Part shown: positions 41,986 through 52,869 of the stretch, piece after piece
Numbering within the stretch: position 1 is the first letter of the stretch
How the letters are laid out: every line of letters begins with the position of its first letter
NCBI RefSeq assembly: GCF_042477335.2
Contig: NC_091255.1
Span: forward strand, 39,534,501 to 39,598,500
Direction of reading: 5' to 3'
DNA length: 64,000 nt
From: Ovis canadensis
Lineage: Eukaryota; Chordata; Mammalia; Artiodactyla; Bovidae
Program-made: the position numbers and the translations under genes
The notes under the pieces: generated by a model
Seen by the model: the letters and a program-made list of their open reading frames with translations, nothing else
Database searches by the model: none
Told to the model about the DNA's origin: nothing

Positions 41986-42124
41986 GTTCCAGGTAGAATA
42001 CTGGCGTGGGTTGCCATTTCCTCCCTCAGGGGATCCTCCCAACCCAGGGATTGAACCTGCCTCTCTTACATCTCCTGCATTGGCAGGCATCTTCTTTAAC
42101 CACTTGTGCCACCAGGGAAGTCCT
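41986..42124 (-). mobile_element. Bov-tA SINE, 3' truncated
   Basis: TTCCAGGTAGAATACTGGCG through TTGTGCCACCAGGGAAGTCC; the reversed tRNA head is intact and the distal body is missing. Confidence 0.92.
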
Positions 42125-42759
42125 GAAACATTATGTTTGATAGTTTCAAAAGCTTGTTTAAAAAAAAAAAAAAAAGCAGGGCCAAGATTATTTCCTAATG
42201 TGTAAAAAAAATGTAATATACCTACATATTCTATTTTCCCTGTATCTCACGTTTCCCATGACGGGTGGGCACTGGCAGGTGGAAATGGGAGTTTCTTTCC
42301 TCCAGAACCCCCACCCCCACCCCCAGCATCAGCTTTCAAGGAAAGCAGGTCAAACAGCAGGTGCTGGTCCGCACAGGCTCCTCCGGCCTCCCCGGGCGTG
42401 AGCGCGCTGTCCGCCTAATTCACTTGTGGCTGGAGGCCGCGGAACACATAAACAGGCAGGGAAAGCCTCTGGGAGGAATCTTGATGCCCAAATGGAGCCA
42501 TTTGTCTTCTGAAATGATTGTTTGAAATTGTTTATGTCAGTTGCTGAGTTGCTGTTCTGCGCTCCAGGGACCTGTTTGCGATGGAGGAAAAAATTTCCCC
42601 ACAGCTGAGCAGGCAGGGCTCAGCGGGCAGGTCTATGACAGCGTGGCCTGAGGCTGGCTGGTCCTCCCCACACAGGGAGGACTTTGGGGACACGCACCAC
42701 AGTCCTGTAGAGCACCCCAAGAATGATCGCATGCTCACTGCTTACTGGCTATGGCTATT
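42125..42759. other. Repeat-poor intron block with forkhead-like motifs
   Basis: Apart from an A16 run (42,161-42,176) there is no repeat. ATAAACA (42,448-42,454) and TGTTTAT (42,529-42,535) are opposed forkhead-type sites. Candidate regulatory DNA by inference. Confidence 0.3.
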
Positions 42760-43005
42760 AGTACATCACACGTATGTTACACTAACTGACTCCTCACAAC
42801 AGTCCTAGGGGGTGGTACCTTGGCCCCCTGTCTGTCCCCCCACATTCAAAGATGGAGAAGTTGGAGCACGTAGCCCCAGAGGACATCTCATAAAACGCCA
42901 CGAGTAGTAAATGGAAAAGCTGGGACTTGCACGCACCCACCCCTGGCTTCAGAGCCCATGTCTGTGGCTCCTGCCCTGTACTGCTCTTCACAGGCATCTA
43001 GACTG
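42760..43005 (+). mobile_element. MIR SINE
   Basis: TGTTACACTAACTGACTCCTCACAACAGTCC...AAGATGGAGAAGTTGGAGCACG...GGCTTCAGAGCCCATGTC follows MIR order. Confidence 0.8.
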
Positions 43006-44056
43006 GCCAGAGCTGGCCTCCTCATCCCATCCCCTTTGCCAGAGAGCAGGTGAAGAGCGCCTTCTGTCCCCTTATTGACGTTGTCAGCCCCACGGGACGT
43101 CCACTCGAGGCCCGCGTTCCTCCTGTCTCTAGTGTCTTGAAATATTGTAACATAAAGCCTTCGGCTCACAGACCTGGCAGCTGGCTGCGTGAGAGAGAAT
43201 TCCTTTTGAGGCCTGAATTAGTCTTCTTCAAATGTTTTGACAAACTGAGAGCGTGGTGCTTAGGGAAAGGGTCGCTTTGCAGTGTTTGTATGAGCAGACG
43301 CCGTTCTCAAACAACTCGACTCTGTGCGTGAGGCTTAATCACCGACACAACCGCGTGGTCAGCCCGAGCTGGGGCTCTTGGCATGTGAACATGCCTGTGG
43401 TTTTCTACCCGACATGTGTCCAGCGCTGGAAGCTGGCCTGAATTCGTGTGTCTCCTTCGTGTGTCTCGAAGGAAGCAGAGTCAGGAGGTCCTGTGAGGTG
43501 AAGAAAGAACTGTGGTGCCTGGTCCCAGCCTCTTTCCTGTGCTCATCCGTGAGGACCGCTCAGGCCAGTCCAGCAGCCCCCAGGCTCCCCTTCTGTGTCT
43601 GACCACAAAAGGTTACTTCCGTCACCTGATGGTCATTTTCTCCTCCTCTTTCTGGATGTCCCTAGACATGGATGGGTGGACGGTCCACTTCTGTCCTTCT
43701 TGGTCACTGTGACCCCTTGGCTGCATGTCAGTGCACAGGGTAACAGTGGCCAAGGGAACAGTTATTATTGGTACCTGGACTCTGAAGGTGAGGAGCAGGA
43801 TGTGCTCAGATGTCAACAGGACACACGAAAATAATCCCTGGCTTTCAGCCTTGTTTGAGAAACACGGCCAGGATTGGGGCAGGAACAATGTAGACAGCCT
43901 GGCCTAAAAGGCCACCTTCTCTCAGCTCTCATCGGCTTGTCTCCTCTGTACCAGGTGGGCTGATGCCTGTGTACCCCAACCGAGACAATATCAGACCCAT
44001 GAGTGATGCAGGCTGCTCCTGGGAGGGCTGTTTGTCCCAGCGTTGGAAAATACCAG
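43006..44056. other. Repeat-free, moderately CpG-rich intron block
   Basis: Just over 1 kb without a recognised repeat, with more CG dinucleotides than its surroundings (for example 43,080-43,110 and 43,295-43,360). No splice-site-bounded coding exon was recognised. Possible conserved regulatory DNA. Confidence 0.35.
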
Positions 44057-44708
44057 GTCAGTCAGTTCAGTCGCTCACTGGTGTCCGACTCTTTGCAACC
44101 CTATGGACGGCAGCACCCCAGGCTTTCCCGTCCGTCACCAACTGCCAGAGCTTACTCAAACTCATGTCTGTTGACTCAGTGATGTCATCCAACCATCTCG
44201 TCCTCTGTTGTCCCCTTCTCTTCCTGCCTTCAATCTTTCCTAGCATCAGAGTCTCTTCCAATGAGTCAGTTCTTCGCATCAGGTGGCCAAAGTATTAGAG
44301 CTTCAACTTCAGCATTAGTCCTTCCAATAAATATTCAGGACTGATTTCCTTTAGGATGGACTCGTTGGATCTCCTTGCTGTCCAAGGGACTCTCAAGAGT
44401 CTTCTCCAACATGACAGTTCAAAGCATCTATTCTTCGGTGCTCAGTTTTCTTTACAGTCCAACTGTCAATCCATACATGATTACCAGAAAACCATAGCTT
44501 TGACTAGACGGACCTTTGCTGGCAAAATAATGTCTCTGCTTTTTAATATGCTGTCTAGGTTGGTCATAACTTTTCCTCCAAGTAGCAAGCGTCTCTTAAT
44601 TTTATGGCTGCAGTCACCATCTGCAGTGATTTTGCCGCTCAAAAAAATAAATAAATAAATTCTGCCACTGTTTTCATTGTTTTCCCATCTATTTGCCATG
44701 AAGTGGCA
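44057..44708 (-). mobile_element. BovB 3' end
   Basis: Reversed from the CAGTCAGTTCAGTCGCTCAC tail to CCCATCTATTTGCCATGAAG. An A/AT-rich (AAAT)n expansion sits at 44,641-44,660. Confidence 0.95.
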
Positions 44709-44846
44709 GGTATAGGAAAGGATTCTGTGGCAGGCCACCCGTTGGACAAGAAGAGATCAGTTATTTCAACAGTCTGTGTCCAACAGTATCAGCTTCCAGC
44801 CCTGAACATTACTGAAACTTCCCAGGGTGGTCTTGCTTGTTACTTT

Positions 44847-45056
44847 CTTTCCTTTTTTCAAACATCTTTTTTTTTAAATTAAATATGTATTTATTTGACT
44901 GAGCCAGGTCTTAGTTGCAGCATGTGGGAATCTTTAGTTGCAGTATGCTCATTCTTAACTGAGGCAGGTGCTATCTAGTTCCCTGCCCAGAGATCGAACC
45001 TAGGCTCCCTGCATTGGGAGCCTGGAATCTTAGCCACTGGACCACTAGAAAAGTCC
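44847..45056 (-). mobile_element. CHR-type SINE
   Basis: Reversed element with a perfect 15-bp duplication CTTGCTTGTTACTTT (44,832-44,846 and 45,057-45,071). Confidence 0.97.
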
Positions 45057-45163
45057 CTTGCTTGTTACTTTTCACAAAACCCTCCACTGGCCTGTGTCCT
45101 TGAAGACAGTGATGTCAAAGTCAGGGGTTGTACCCGAAGGTCGGTTCAGCTAAACCCAGGGTG

Positions 45164-45374
45164 TGGTTGTGTTTTAGTTGCTCAGTCATGTCTGACTCAT
45201 TTAAACCCCACGGACTGTAGCCCCCCAGGCTCCTCTGTCCATGGGATTTCCCAGGCAAGAACACTGGAGGGGGAAGCCATTTCCCCTCTAGCAGATCTTC
45301 CCGACCCAGGGATCAAACTCATGTCCCCTGCATTGTGGGTGGATTCTTTACTGCTGAGCCACCCAGGAAGCCCA
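45164..45374 (-). mobile_element. Bov-tA SINE
   Basis: Reversed element with a perfect 12-bp duplication AAACCCAGGGTG (45,152-45,163 and 45,375-45,386). Confidence 0.97.
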
Positions 45375-45386
45375 AAACCCAGGGTG

Positions 45387-46306
45387 GAGGTCAACAAAAG
45401 AAGTTCAAGTCCTACGTTATGGACAGATACGACTGCCCCTTCTGAGGGGAGAACCTGTGGCTGGCTGATGCTCTGCTCTGTCTAGGGCTTGTGGTCCTTA
45501 CCTGGCCCCACAGAGAGAAGATGCAACATTAACAACCACTCAGAGATGTTGCCTGCAACATGCCTATCCTGGCTTCCAGGCTCTGCCAATGTCACGCTTT
45601 GCAGTATGTGTGTTGGCCACCTTTACAAACCCTGGGTCCATACCTTAGGGATTTTGATTAGTGAACCAGGATTTAAAAATAGGTCTCAGAGCTTTGCTTG
45701 CTTGTCCTGGTAACTTTCCACCGCCACCGGCTGTCCCTCTTCAATGCTAATCATTAGGGAGCATCTTGGTTTGCAAACAGTAGAGAATTAAATAGAATTC
45801 TTGAACAAGCTTAAACAGAAAAGCTTATAAGCATACTGGGATGTCTCATGGAACTCGGCAACAGGAACGTGATTGATCCATAGAGGAGGATGGGCTGGAA
45901 TTGGAGACTGGAACACCCTCCAGCCGCACTCTCACTGGCTCTCTGCATCCCTGTCAGCCAGGTTCACCATCTGTCCAGTTCATGTGGTTGAAAATGGCCA
46001 CTCCTCACAGCTCCAAAATAGACATCTGTCTCCCAGTCCTATTTCCAAAATTTTTAGGGAAAAGGCCAGCCTGGCTGGGTGAGAGGCCATCCAGTGGGAA
46101 CATCTAGGCTACACGAAACCCACCTCTGTAGCAGGTCAAAATAGCATTGCCTTGTAATTCAGTGGAAAACCATTCAGAAGGGAACAAAAGGCAAGTATCA
46201 CCTGCTTCTCACGTTCTCTTTTTTATCTTTCACTCTGTCGAAATCTCCCCTTCTCATCAGGGAAGCCAAGTCTTTTGGAAATGGAAATTACCCTTGCTCA
46301 CATGCA
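45387..46306. other. Intron 1, no recognised feature
   Basis: About 0.9 kb without a repeat I can place. 45,780-46,080 has the composition of an old degraded repeat but no firm match. Confidence 0.4.
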
Positions 46307-46341
46307 GACATACGCGCACACACACGCACACACACACACAC
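46307..46341. repeat. (CA)n microsatellite
   Basis: CA run with CG interruptions. Confidence 0.95.
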
Positions 46342-47023
46342 AAAGTAGGCTATAGTTTAGTGAAATTGAAAGGTAGCAAATTAAGTGTCATGGGCTTAAC
46401 AACTCCATTTATTTATTTGTTTTAGTTTCCTGGGAAAAAAGACCAGAAAAGACTCTGTGATTCAAAATGGTGTGCCACTTCCCTTTCACCATATACCCAC
46501 AATTGTAATTGTTTAACATCTTTTCCCTCCGAGGCTGTAAAAATTTTCATAGGCAGAGCCTGTGACTGCTTTATTTGCAGCCAGGTCTTTAATATCTAAA
46601 GTGGTATCTAGACCTTTAGGAAGAGATCAGTAAATATTGAGTGGATAAAATGAAGGATTGAACAATGTTAACCCAGTCATCTTACTGCCAAGTTCTCGAA
46701 TGAAAGCCTTGCCTCAGAGGCCCCTGACAGCCCTACCAATTTTTCCACCGATAATTATAGTCACAGTGCTTTAGTTCTTGTCATTTTATTTTTATCTTTT
46801 TTTTTTTTTTTGCAAAAGCCTGGGGAAAGAAATTGTCATGTAAATTTGATTCAACGGTCTCTGTCCCTCCATCTTCAATTTGTTACCAAGACACAGAGAT
46901 TCCTCTTTTCCATTTGTTTCTCAAATTTGACTTCTTCTCTCTGCTCTCACCACATCTAAGTGAACTTTCTTACTTTGCTGATGGATCGATAAGGGTCTTC
47001 ACACCAGCGCTGTCTCCCCCATT
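46342..47023. other. Intron 1, no recognised feature
   Basis: T-run at 46,798-46,811; nothing else assigned. Confidence 0.45.
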
Positions 47024-47065
47024 CATGTTATCACAAGATAACATGAGGACATCACAAGATGTCCT
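47024..47065. repeat. Two adjacent perfect hairpins with identical ACAA loops
   Basis: CATGTTATC-ACAA-GATAACATG (47,024-47,045) is directly followed by AGGACATC-ACAA-GATGTCCT (47,046-47,065). Both stems are perfect (9 and 8 bp) and no base separates the two units. Confidence 0.95.
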
Positions 47066-47069
47066 AAAA

Positions 47070-48105
47070 TCTCAATGTTACCATATAACTCTGCTGCTCA
47101 AAAAAACACCTTCTAGAACTATGATATGACATCCCTCATATGTAGAATGTAAAAAGAAATGATACAAAATGAACTTAACTTACAAAACAGAAAGAGACTC
47201 ACAGACTTATGGCTGCCTAGTGGGGAGGAGAAGGAATAGTTAGGGAATTTGGGAAGGTCATGTATACACTGCTCCATTTAAAATGAATAATCAACAGAGT
47301 GCTGCTGTATAGCACGTGGAACTTTACTCAGTGTCATGTAAGCCTGGACGGGAGGACGGTTTGGGGGAGAATGGATACATGTACAGATATGGCTGAGACC
47401 CTTAGCTGTTCACCTGAAACGGCTGTACCCCAATACAAAAAAGTTTAAAATTTAAAAAAACTTTTAAAAGAGTTTAAAATTTGAAAAAATAACCTTCTTT
47501 CTACAGGATAAAGTCTGAGCAGTACAGCATAGAATTCAAGGCCCTCTGTCCATGAACCCCACTACCTTTTCTAGTCCCGTCTCCTACCACCCCACAGTAG
47601 GATCCCTCTCCTGGAACAAGGTGATATTCTGGGGGTACACTCCATAGTGGGTGGGGCCCGATGCAGAGTTATAATGTGAGGCCCTGTAAATGGTTACAGT
47701 TTCAGGTGGTGACAACACAGCGTTAGACAAAGCACAGGGCCCTTCGTGGGATGCTGGTGGCAGGTGATATGCTCACAAAGCTGGCCCTGGACAGGAGGTA
47801 CCATGTTGATTCCATATTCTAGTTTGTAATGCGTGCTTCTTCCCTTAGTCAGCAATTCCCTTTATCAGCCCTCTTTCTAATAAGATTCTCCCTTGAAAAA
47901 GTAAAGGTTCTGTTCTTTTATCCTTGGTAGCCTCCTATGAATATGGATGCTTTAATCATGTGTTGCCTAACACTTTATTTCTCTGACTCATGTGTGGGTG
48001 TCTTTTCTTCCTCACTAGATTATTCACACCTTAAATTACTGTGTATCGTGGTCAGTGTCTGGAGATGCCTCAGCCAATAGCAAGGAATGACTGAATCCTT
48101 TTTGA
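47070..48105 (+). mobile_element. L2 remnants, split by L1
   Basis: CTCTGCTGCTCAAAAAAACACCTTC (47,090-47,113) and CTACAGGATAAAGTCTGAG...GAATTCAAGGCCCTCTGTCC (47,500-47,560) are consecutive L2 parts. 47,960-48,105 (GTGTCTTTTCTTCCTCACTAGATTATTC...CAATAGCAAGGAATGACTGAATC) resembles the L2 terminus. The middle is uncertain. Confidence 0.55.
47116..47489 (+). mobile_element. Ruminant L1 3' UTR
   Basis: GAGACTCACAGACTTATGGCTGC, GTGCTGCTGTATAGCAC, GGGGGAGAATGGATACATGTAC and GGCTGTACCCCAATACAAAAAAG are in L1 order. Sense orientation relative to MYOCD, unlike the other four intronic L1 pieces. Related to 16,800-17,270. Confidence 0.9.
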
Positions 48106-49149
48106 GAGACTGAGTTGGTAGATTCATGCAAGACTGCGTGATCATCAAATTGGCCTGGGGTCCATTTGACCCCTAAAGATTTCTGGAGTCTTTGTACAAG
48201 TGATAGTATTTGGGGTCACGTTTCCTTTTGGAGGTTCATTTCAAGACCCAGCATTTCACATCTGACTTCTTAGAGCCATCGGTGAGGGAAGGCTTTCTTT
48301 CTTGCAGCCTTTTTCCTACAGTTTGAACATAACGCTTAGAACTATTCCAAGCCATGTCGCATCATCTCATGGGGAAAACTCTTGAGATTAAGAAACATCT
48401 CAGCGGCTTGAATTTGGAGACATACAAAGAAAGACCCTGGTCAAAGATGAAGCCGAGGGTCATGAAATATTCACACTCCAAGGGACCTCTGGGATCACCA
48501 GCTCATCCTTCTTGTTTTAGTAGGAAGGAGCCGAGTTGTGGAGAGGTGACGTATCTTTGACCAAGGTCACACAGCTATTTCATGGGAAGAGCAGGGCCTG
48601 GTCCCCTGAACTCTCGTGTGACTTGCAGGGGACATCCACTGATATATTTCAGCGACAGAGTTCTGGTAATCTTCTAACTGCAACTCATAAGTATTTTGCA
48701 TGTGTACAAAGTAGGAATTCTGTATAGATGCAAGTCAATTTTTGAATGCAGTTCACTTTGGTTTTCTCTGGGATTCTGGACTTTGACCCCCATTATCCAA
48801 TACTCAGATGATTAAAAGAATTCGTATTTAGACAGAGGGCATGTTGCATACGCAGGACTTGAAAAAAGTATAGAGCAACGAGAGTAAAAAGCAGCGCTAT
48901 AGGTCTGATGGAAAGATGGCTCTCAGGGTTACCAAGGGATGCTGGTTGCTAAGTAGGCTTCAGAGGATTCTACTGGAGCCAAGAGCCCATTGTAAGAAGG
49001 TGATGCAGAAACAGAGCAACAGCCCACCACCATCTGCTGGTGAGAAAGGCTTCCCTCTGCTGTTGTTGCTAAGGAACCTGGGTGTGGTCCTCTGAATCTG
49101 AAGCTTTCCTGCATCTCGTGAGGCTTTATACCCCTGCAAGGAAGTTCAG
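48106..49149. other. Intron 1 with a MIR-like remnant
   Basis: 48,440-48,640 (GGAGCCGAGTTGTGGAGAGG...CCAAGGTCACACAGCTATTTC...GGGCCTGGTCCCCTGAACTC) looks MIR-related, + orientation. The rest is unassigned. Confidence 0.6.
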
Positions 49150-49273
49150 TGGAGAAGGAAATGGCAACCCACTCCAGTATTCTTGCCTGGAGAATCCCAT
49201 GGACAGAGGAGCCTGGTGGGCTACAGTCCATGGGGTCGCAAAGAGCCAGACACGACTGAAGCTACTGAGCACA
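49150..49273 (+). mobile_element. Bov-tA/BOV-A2 monomer, truncated
   Basis: TGGAGAAGGAAATGGCAACCC through CACGACTGAAGCTACTGAG. Diverged 13-bp duplication CAAGGAAGTTCAG / CAAGGACATTCAA flanks it. Confidence 0.94.
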
Positions 49274-49867
49274 CAAGGACATTCAAAGGACTGAGAAGGG
49301 CTGGAGAAGCAGGGTTCTGCCGAGGAAAGGTGGCATCGTAATCCACCCCTCAGCCCTCATTCTGTGGATAAAGTCAACCCATCTGTTCCTAAGCAATGTC
49401 TCCTTGGAGGGTTGAGACTTTTTTAGATCAAAATCACAAAAGTAACATATTTAAGTTGGAAGAGATTTAGAGACGATCCAATCCAATGATTTTTCAAACT
49501 CTGATTCATAGAACTCTGACATTTCACAAGAGGTTCTGCATTTATTGTGCACCCTGGTCCTGGGTTTCATTTTGTTTGTGCTTTTCCTTCCATGTAGGAT
49601 TTCAGCTTGGGAAAAAAAAAAAAAAAGTTTTCAGTGATTTTTTTTTTTTAAGTTTAAGAGCACTTATTGCTGACTTTGTCTATCCTGTCCTTCATGGGAA
49701 GGAAGACTGGGGCCCAGAGAGGACTTCCTTGTGTTATTATTTTGAAATGTTGTTGGAAGAAGACTCTTGGGTTCACTCAGCAAAATTAGGGAATTGCTTT
49801 TACCTTCCCTGGTAGTCATGGCAATGCCATTGTTGGGCTGGATTTTGTGGAACATTAGAAGAAAGAC
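49274..49867. other. Intron 1, no recognised feature
   Basis: A-run and T-run near 49,611-49,650; nothing assigned. Confidence 0.45.
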
Positions 49868-49947
49868 GATGATGAATATATGATTCACCATATATGTATA
49901 CATATATATCATATATATATATTCATATGGATGATGAATATATGATT
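49868..49947. repeat. 18-bp direct repeats around an AT palindromic core
   Basis: GATGATGAATATATGATT occurs at 49,868-49,885 and again, identical, at 49,930-49,947. A CATATATG/TATAC-rich palindromic core of 44 bases lies between. Confidence 0.95.
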
Positions 49948-51159
49948 GGTTTAGTGAGTACATGTCTTCTGTTTATCATTCACCTTCTTTGAGGTTTTTT
50001 TTTTTTTAATTTATTTCTCCTCCCACCCAAAAATGACTTACTAAATGTAAAATAAATACAAGTCAGGTTATGATGTTTGTTATGTTTCAATACAAATTAA
50101 TTTAAAATTTGGGGAAAAAAAATCTTGCTAGTCCATGCATTCTGGGGTTCTTTTAGAAAATATGAGCATTCTTAGAGGCTATAGAGGTGATGGCAAGTTA
50201 TCTGCACAGAGACCATGGGTGAGGTGAGGCTAAGAGAGATTCACTTAAGAAAAATGGAGAATTTGGTAGGGAAAGAAAAAAAAAGCTGAGTGGCAGAAGG
50301 GTGGAACAGAAAATCAATCAAATACCAATAATATGATGGTCTTAGGAAGCCATTGCTTCCATGGCAGCATGGGAGGAGTGGTGGGTAAGGATAAAGATGA
50401 TGCTCTTTGTAATAATTTTTTTAGATGGACCAAATAAAAATGTAATGCACAGATCCCAGCAATTTCTTTGGGATTCTTTGCGTGATACAACTGCATGGGC
50501 CCATGTCACATTCTAGACAGAAAGTAATAAACCAGAATTCACAATTGCCAAAGAGTTGGGAAACACTAAGACACTGGGCCCATCTCTTGCTTCCTTTCTG
50601 GAGCAGGACCTTAGTGCCCCTAATCTGACCCATCTTTTACATTCTGTTAAATACATATGAACTGAGAGCCATCACTGGAGTACTCATACAAACACAAACA
50701 CTCTTCTTAGAATAAAAAATTAAACCTCTGTCCTACTCTCTTTCTTCTTTACTTCCTCATTGTACTGTTAGCCCATCTTTGCTTTCTCTTCTTTTGTCTT
50801 CTCCCTTTTCTGATAAAATGAGTAGTTCAGGACTGATTCAGACTCAGATTTCACTGGATCAAGCTTTCCCTGCCTGCCGTACATCAACATGCCCATGAGT
50901 ACATGGCACTGTCTTGACTTGATATGTCACCTCTGCTGCTGATAGAAGCTGCTGCTTTATTTTTCAATTTTTATTTTTTTAAATTATGAAGTCATGAAGA
51001 CACATTTACAGGAGACTTAGAAAAGACAGAACAAGGTTATATATAGTTTCACTATATATTACAATTATTTATAAGTAGAGAAAATGAGATTTTTAGGTGG
51101 GATTTCAATATCAAACTCTCAAAAATTAATAAATGAATATACAGAGAAGTAGAAGGATA
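49948..51159. other. Intron 1, no recognised feature
   Basis: AT-rich, about 1.2 kb, with a T-run at 49,997-50,010. No repeat or exon identified. Confidence 0.4.
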
Positions 51160-51381
51160 TGTGTGCAAATGCCTGCATAGTAGTGTTCAACTCTCTGAGA
51201 CCCCATGGACTGTAGCCCACCAGGCTCCTCTGTCCATGGGATTCTCCAGGCAAGAACACTGGAGTGGGTTGCCATGCCTTCCTCCAGCGGAATCTTCCCA
51301 ACCCAGGGATTGAACCCACATTTCTGATGTCTCCTGCATTGGCAGGTGGATTCTTTACCACTAACACCACATGGGAAGCCC
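51160..51381 (-). mobile_element. Bov-tA SINE
   Basis: Reversed element; short duplication AGAAGGATA / AGAAGAATA at its ends. Confidence 0.94.
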
Positions 51382-51431
51382 AGAAGAATATAATAGACCT
51401 GAAAAGCCCTGTGAAGAGAAGCTTTTGTATA

Positions 51432-51459
51432 TATTGATACTATATATATAGTATTAATA
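51432..51459. repeat. AT-rich near-perfect palindrome
   Basis: ATACTATATATATAGTAT (51,437-51,454) is a perfect 18-bp palindrome, extended to 28 bp with one mismatch. Confidence 0.9.
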
Positions 51460-51984
51460 TACAGAAATTTTATGAATTTTTGTCTAGCTAAAAAATTTAC
51501 AACATTCTGATTCCGCTTGTTTGACTTAGTATGATCAGAATGCTAGATTTCTAATCTGTGTTCACGCAAAACTTTGATACAGTCCCATGTGTTTTGGCAT
51601 CTAGTATTACTGCTGAAAGTCTAGAAAATGTATACTTTTAGAAGATAATTTTATTGTTTGAAACTCTGGACCCTTGTAATTACTTGGGAATCATTCTGAA
51701 GGCTTGGATTGGGTCATCTACACAAGTATTATGCAACCGGGGAGCTGAGGGTTTCCCAAATCAGACTCCCATGCCATACAAAATGTATATTTAAGTCAGG
51801 AATAAATCCAGCCTGTAAGCAAACAAAACAAAATATTGAGGTCAGAATATAAAGAAAGAGTAGAAACAGATTGAAGGGTTATATATGTAGTGTATAACAA
51901 AATTGATATCTAAAATCCATTTGATTAGAAATTATGTTAGAATAATTAGTTAACAATTTGTAAAAATGATGAAAACCTTTTTTA
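51460..51984. other. Intron 1, no recognised feature
   Basis: Nothing assigned. Confidence 0.45.
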
Positions 51985-52720
51985 ATACTATATACCAAAT
52001 TTAACTCCAGATGCATTACAAAGTCATATACAAAACCCCAGATCTTAAAGATATAAGAACATTTAAATGAGTATATAATCTGGAGATGAAAAGGATTTTC
52101 CGAAGTATATACCAAAGATAGAAATCATAAAAGAGCTTTTGAAAAGATTGCATATAGAAATGTTAAATGCCAAAAACCGTTGCACTCAAAACTGAGTGGA
52201 AACTAAAACCCAGGGGGAATTTACAACATATGACTATGTTTAATGTGCTTCAGATAAAAATAGCTCTCCCAAAACCTATAAGAAAATGTAATGCCAGTGG
52301 AAAACTTTGCAAAGACTGTTATCAAGTCATTCACAAAAGAAAAGATACTAATAATCAACAAATCTTATGAAAGTGTGTCTAACTTATTAGAAAGTATAAT
52401 GGATACCAATCAAATTAGTAAGGCTTTTTTCTTCTTTAATAGCATTGATAATAAGGATGTAGTGAAAGGGAAACCCTCCACTAGTCCCAGAAGGAGTACA
52501 AATACATCACTTATGCGGGAAGAAAAATTAAATGTAAAATAAAAGGAGATTTGTTAAACAGTTATTGGTGCATGACCAGATACTCTGTAGTCACTAAAAA
52601 AGATGATGTACATATATACCCCTGATCCCCAAAATGATGGTATATTACCAATGAAAAAGAAAGTCACAAAACAGTATAAAAATGGGGTCTCATTTTTTCA
52701 CATAGTATATTTGCTTATAT
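51985..52720 (+). mobile_element. Probable HAL1/L1-like remnant
   Basis: AAATTTAACTCCAGATGCATTACAAAG, ACCCCAGATCTTAAAGATATAAGAAC and CATTCACAAAAGAAAAGATACTAATAATC resemble the HAL1 (half-L1) sense strand, heavily degraded. Confidence 0.45.
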
Positions 52721-52869
52721 CTATATCTCAAACCTACTTTTTTTCCTCAGAATTTCCTAGAATGTTTGTTAAAATATATTTCCAATATAGCACAGGACTA
52801 TTGGACCATAGTCTCCAGGAAAGGTACCAAAGAGATACTGTTTTGTTTTTTTTCTCCCCCCAGGTCCCA

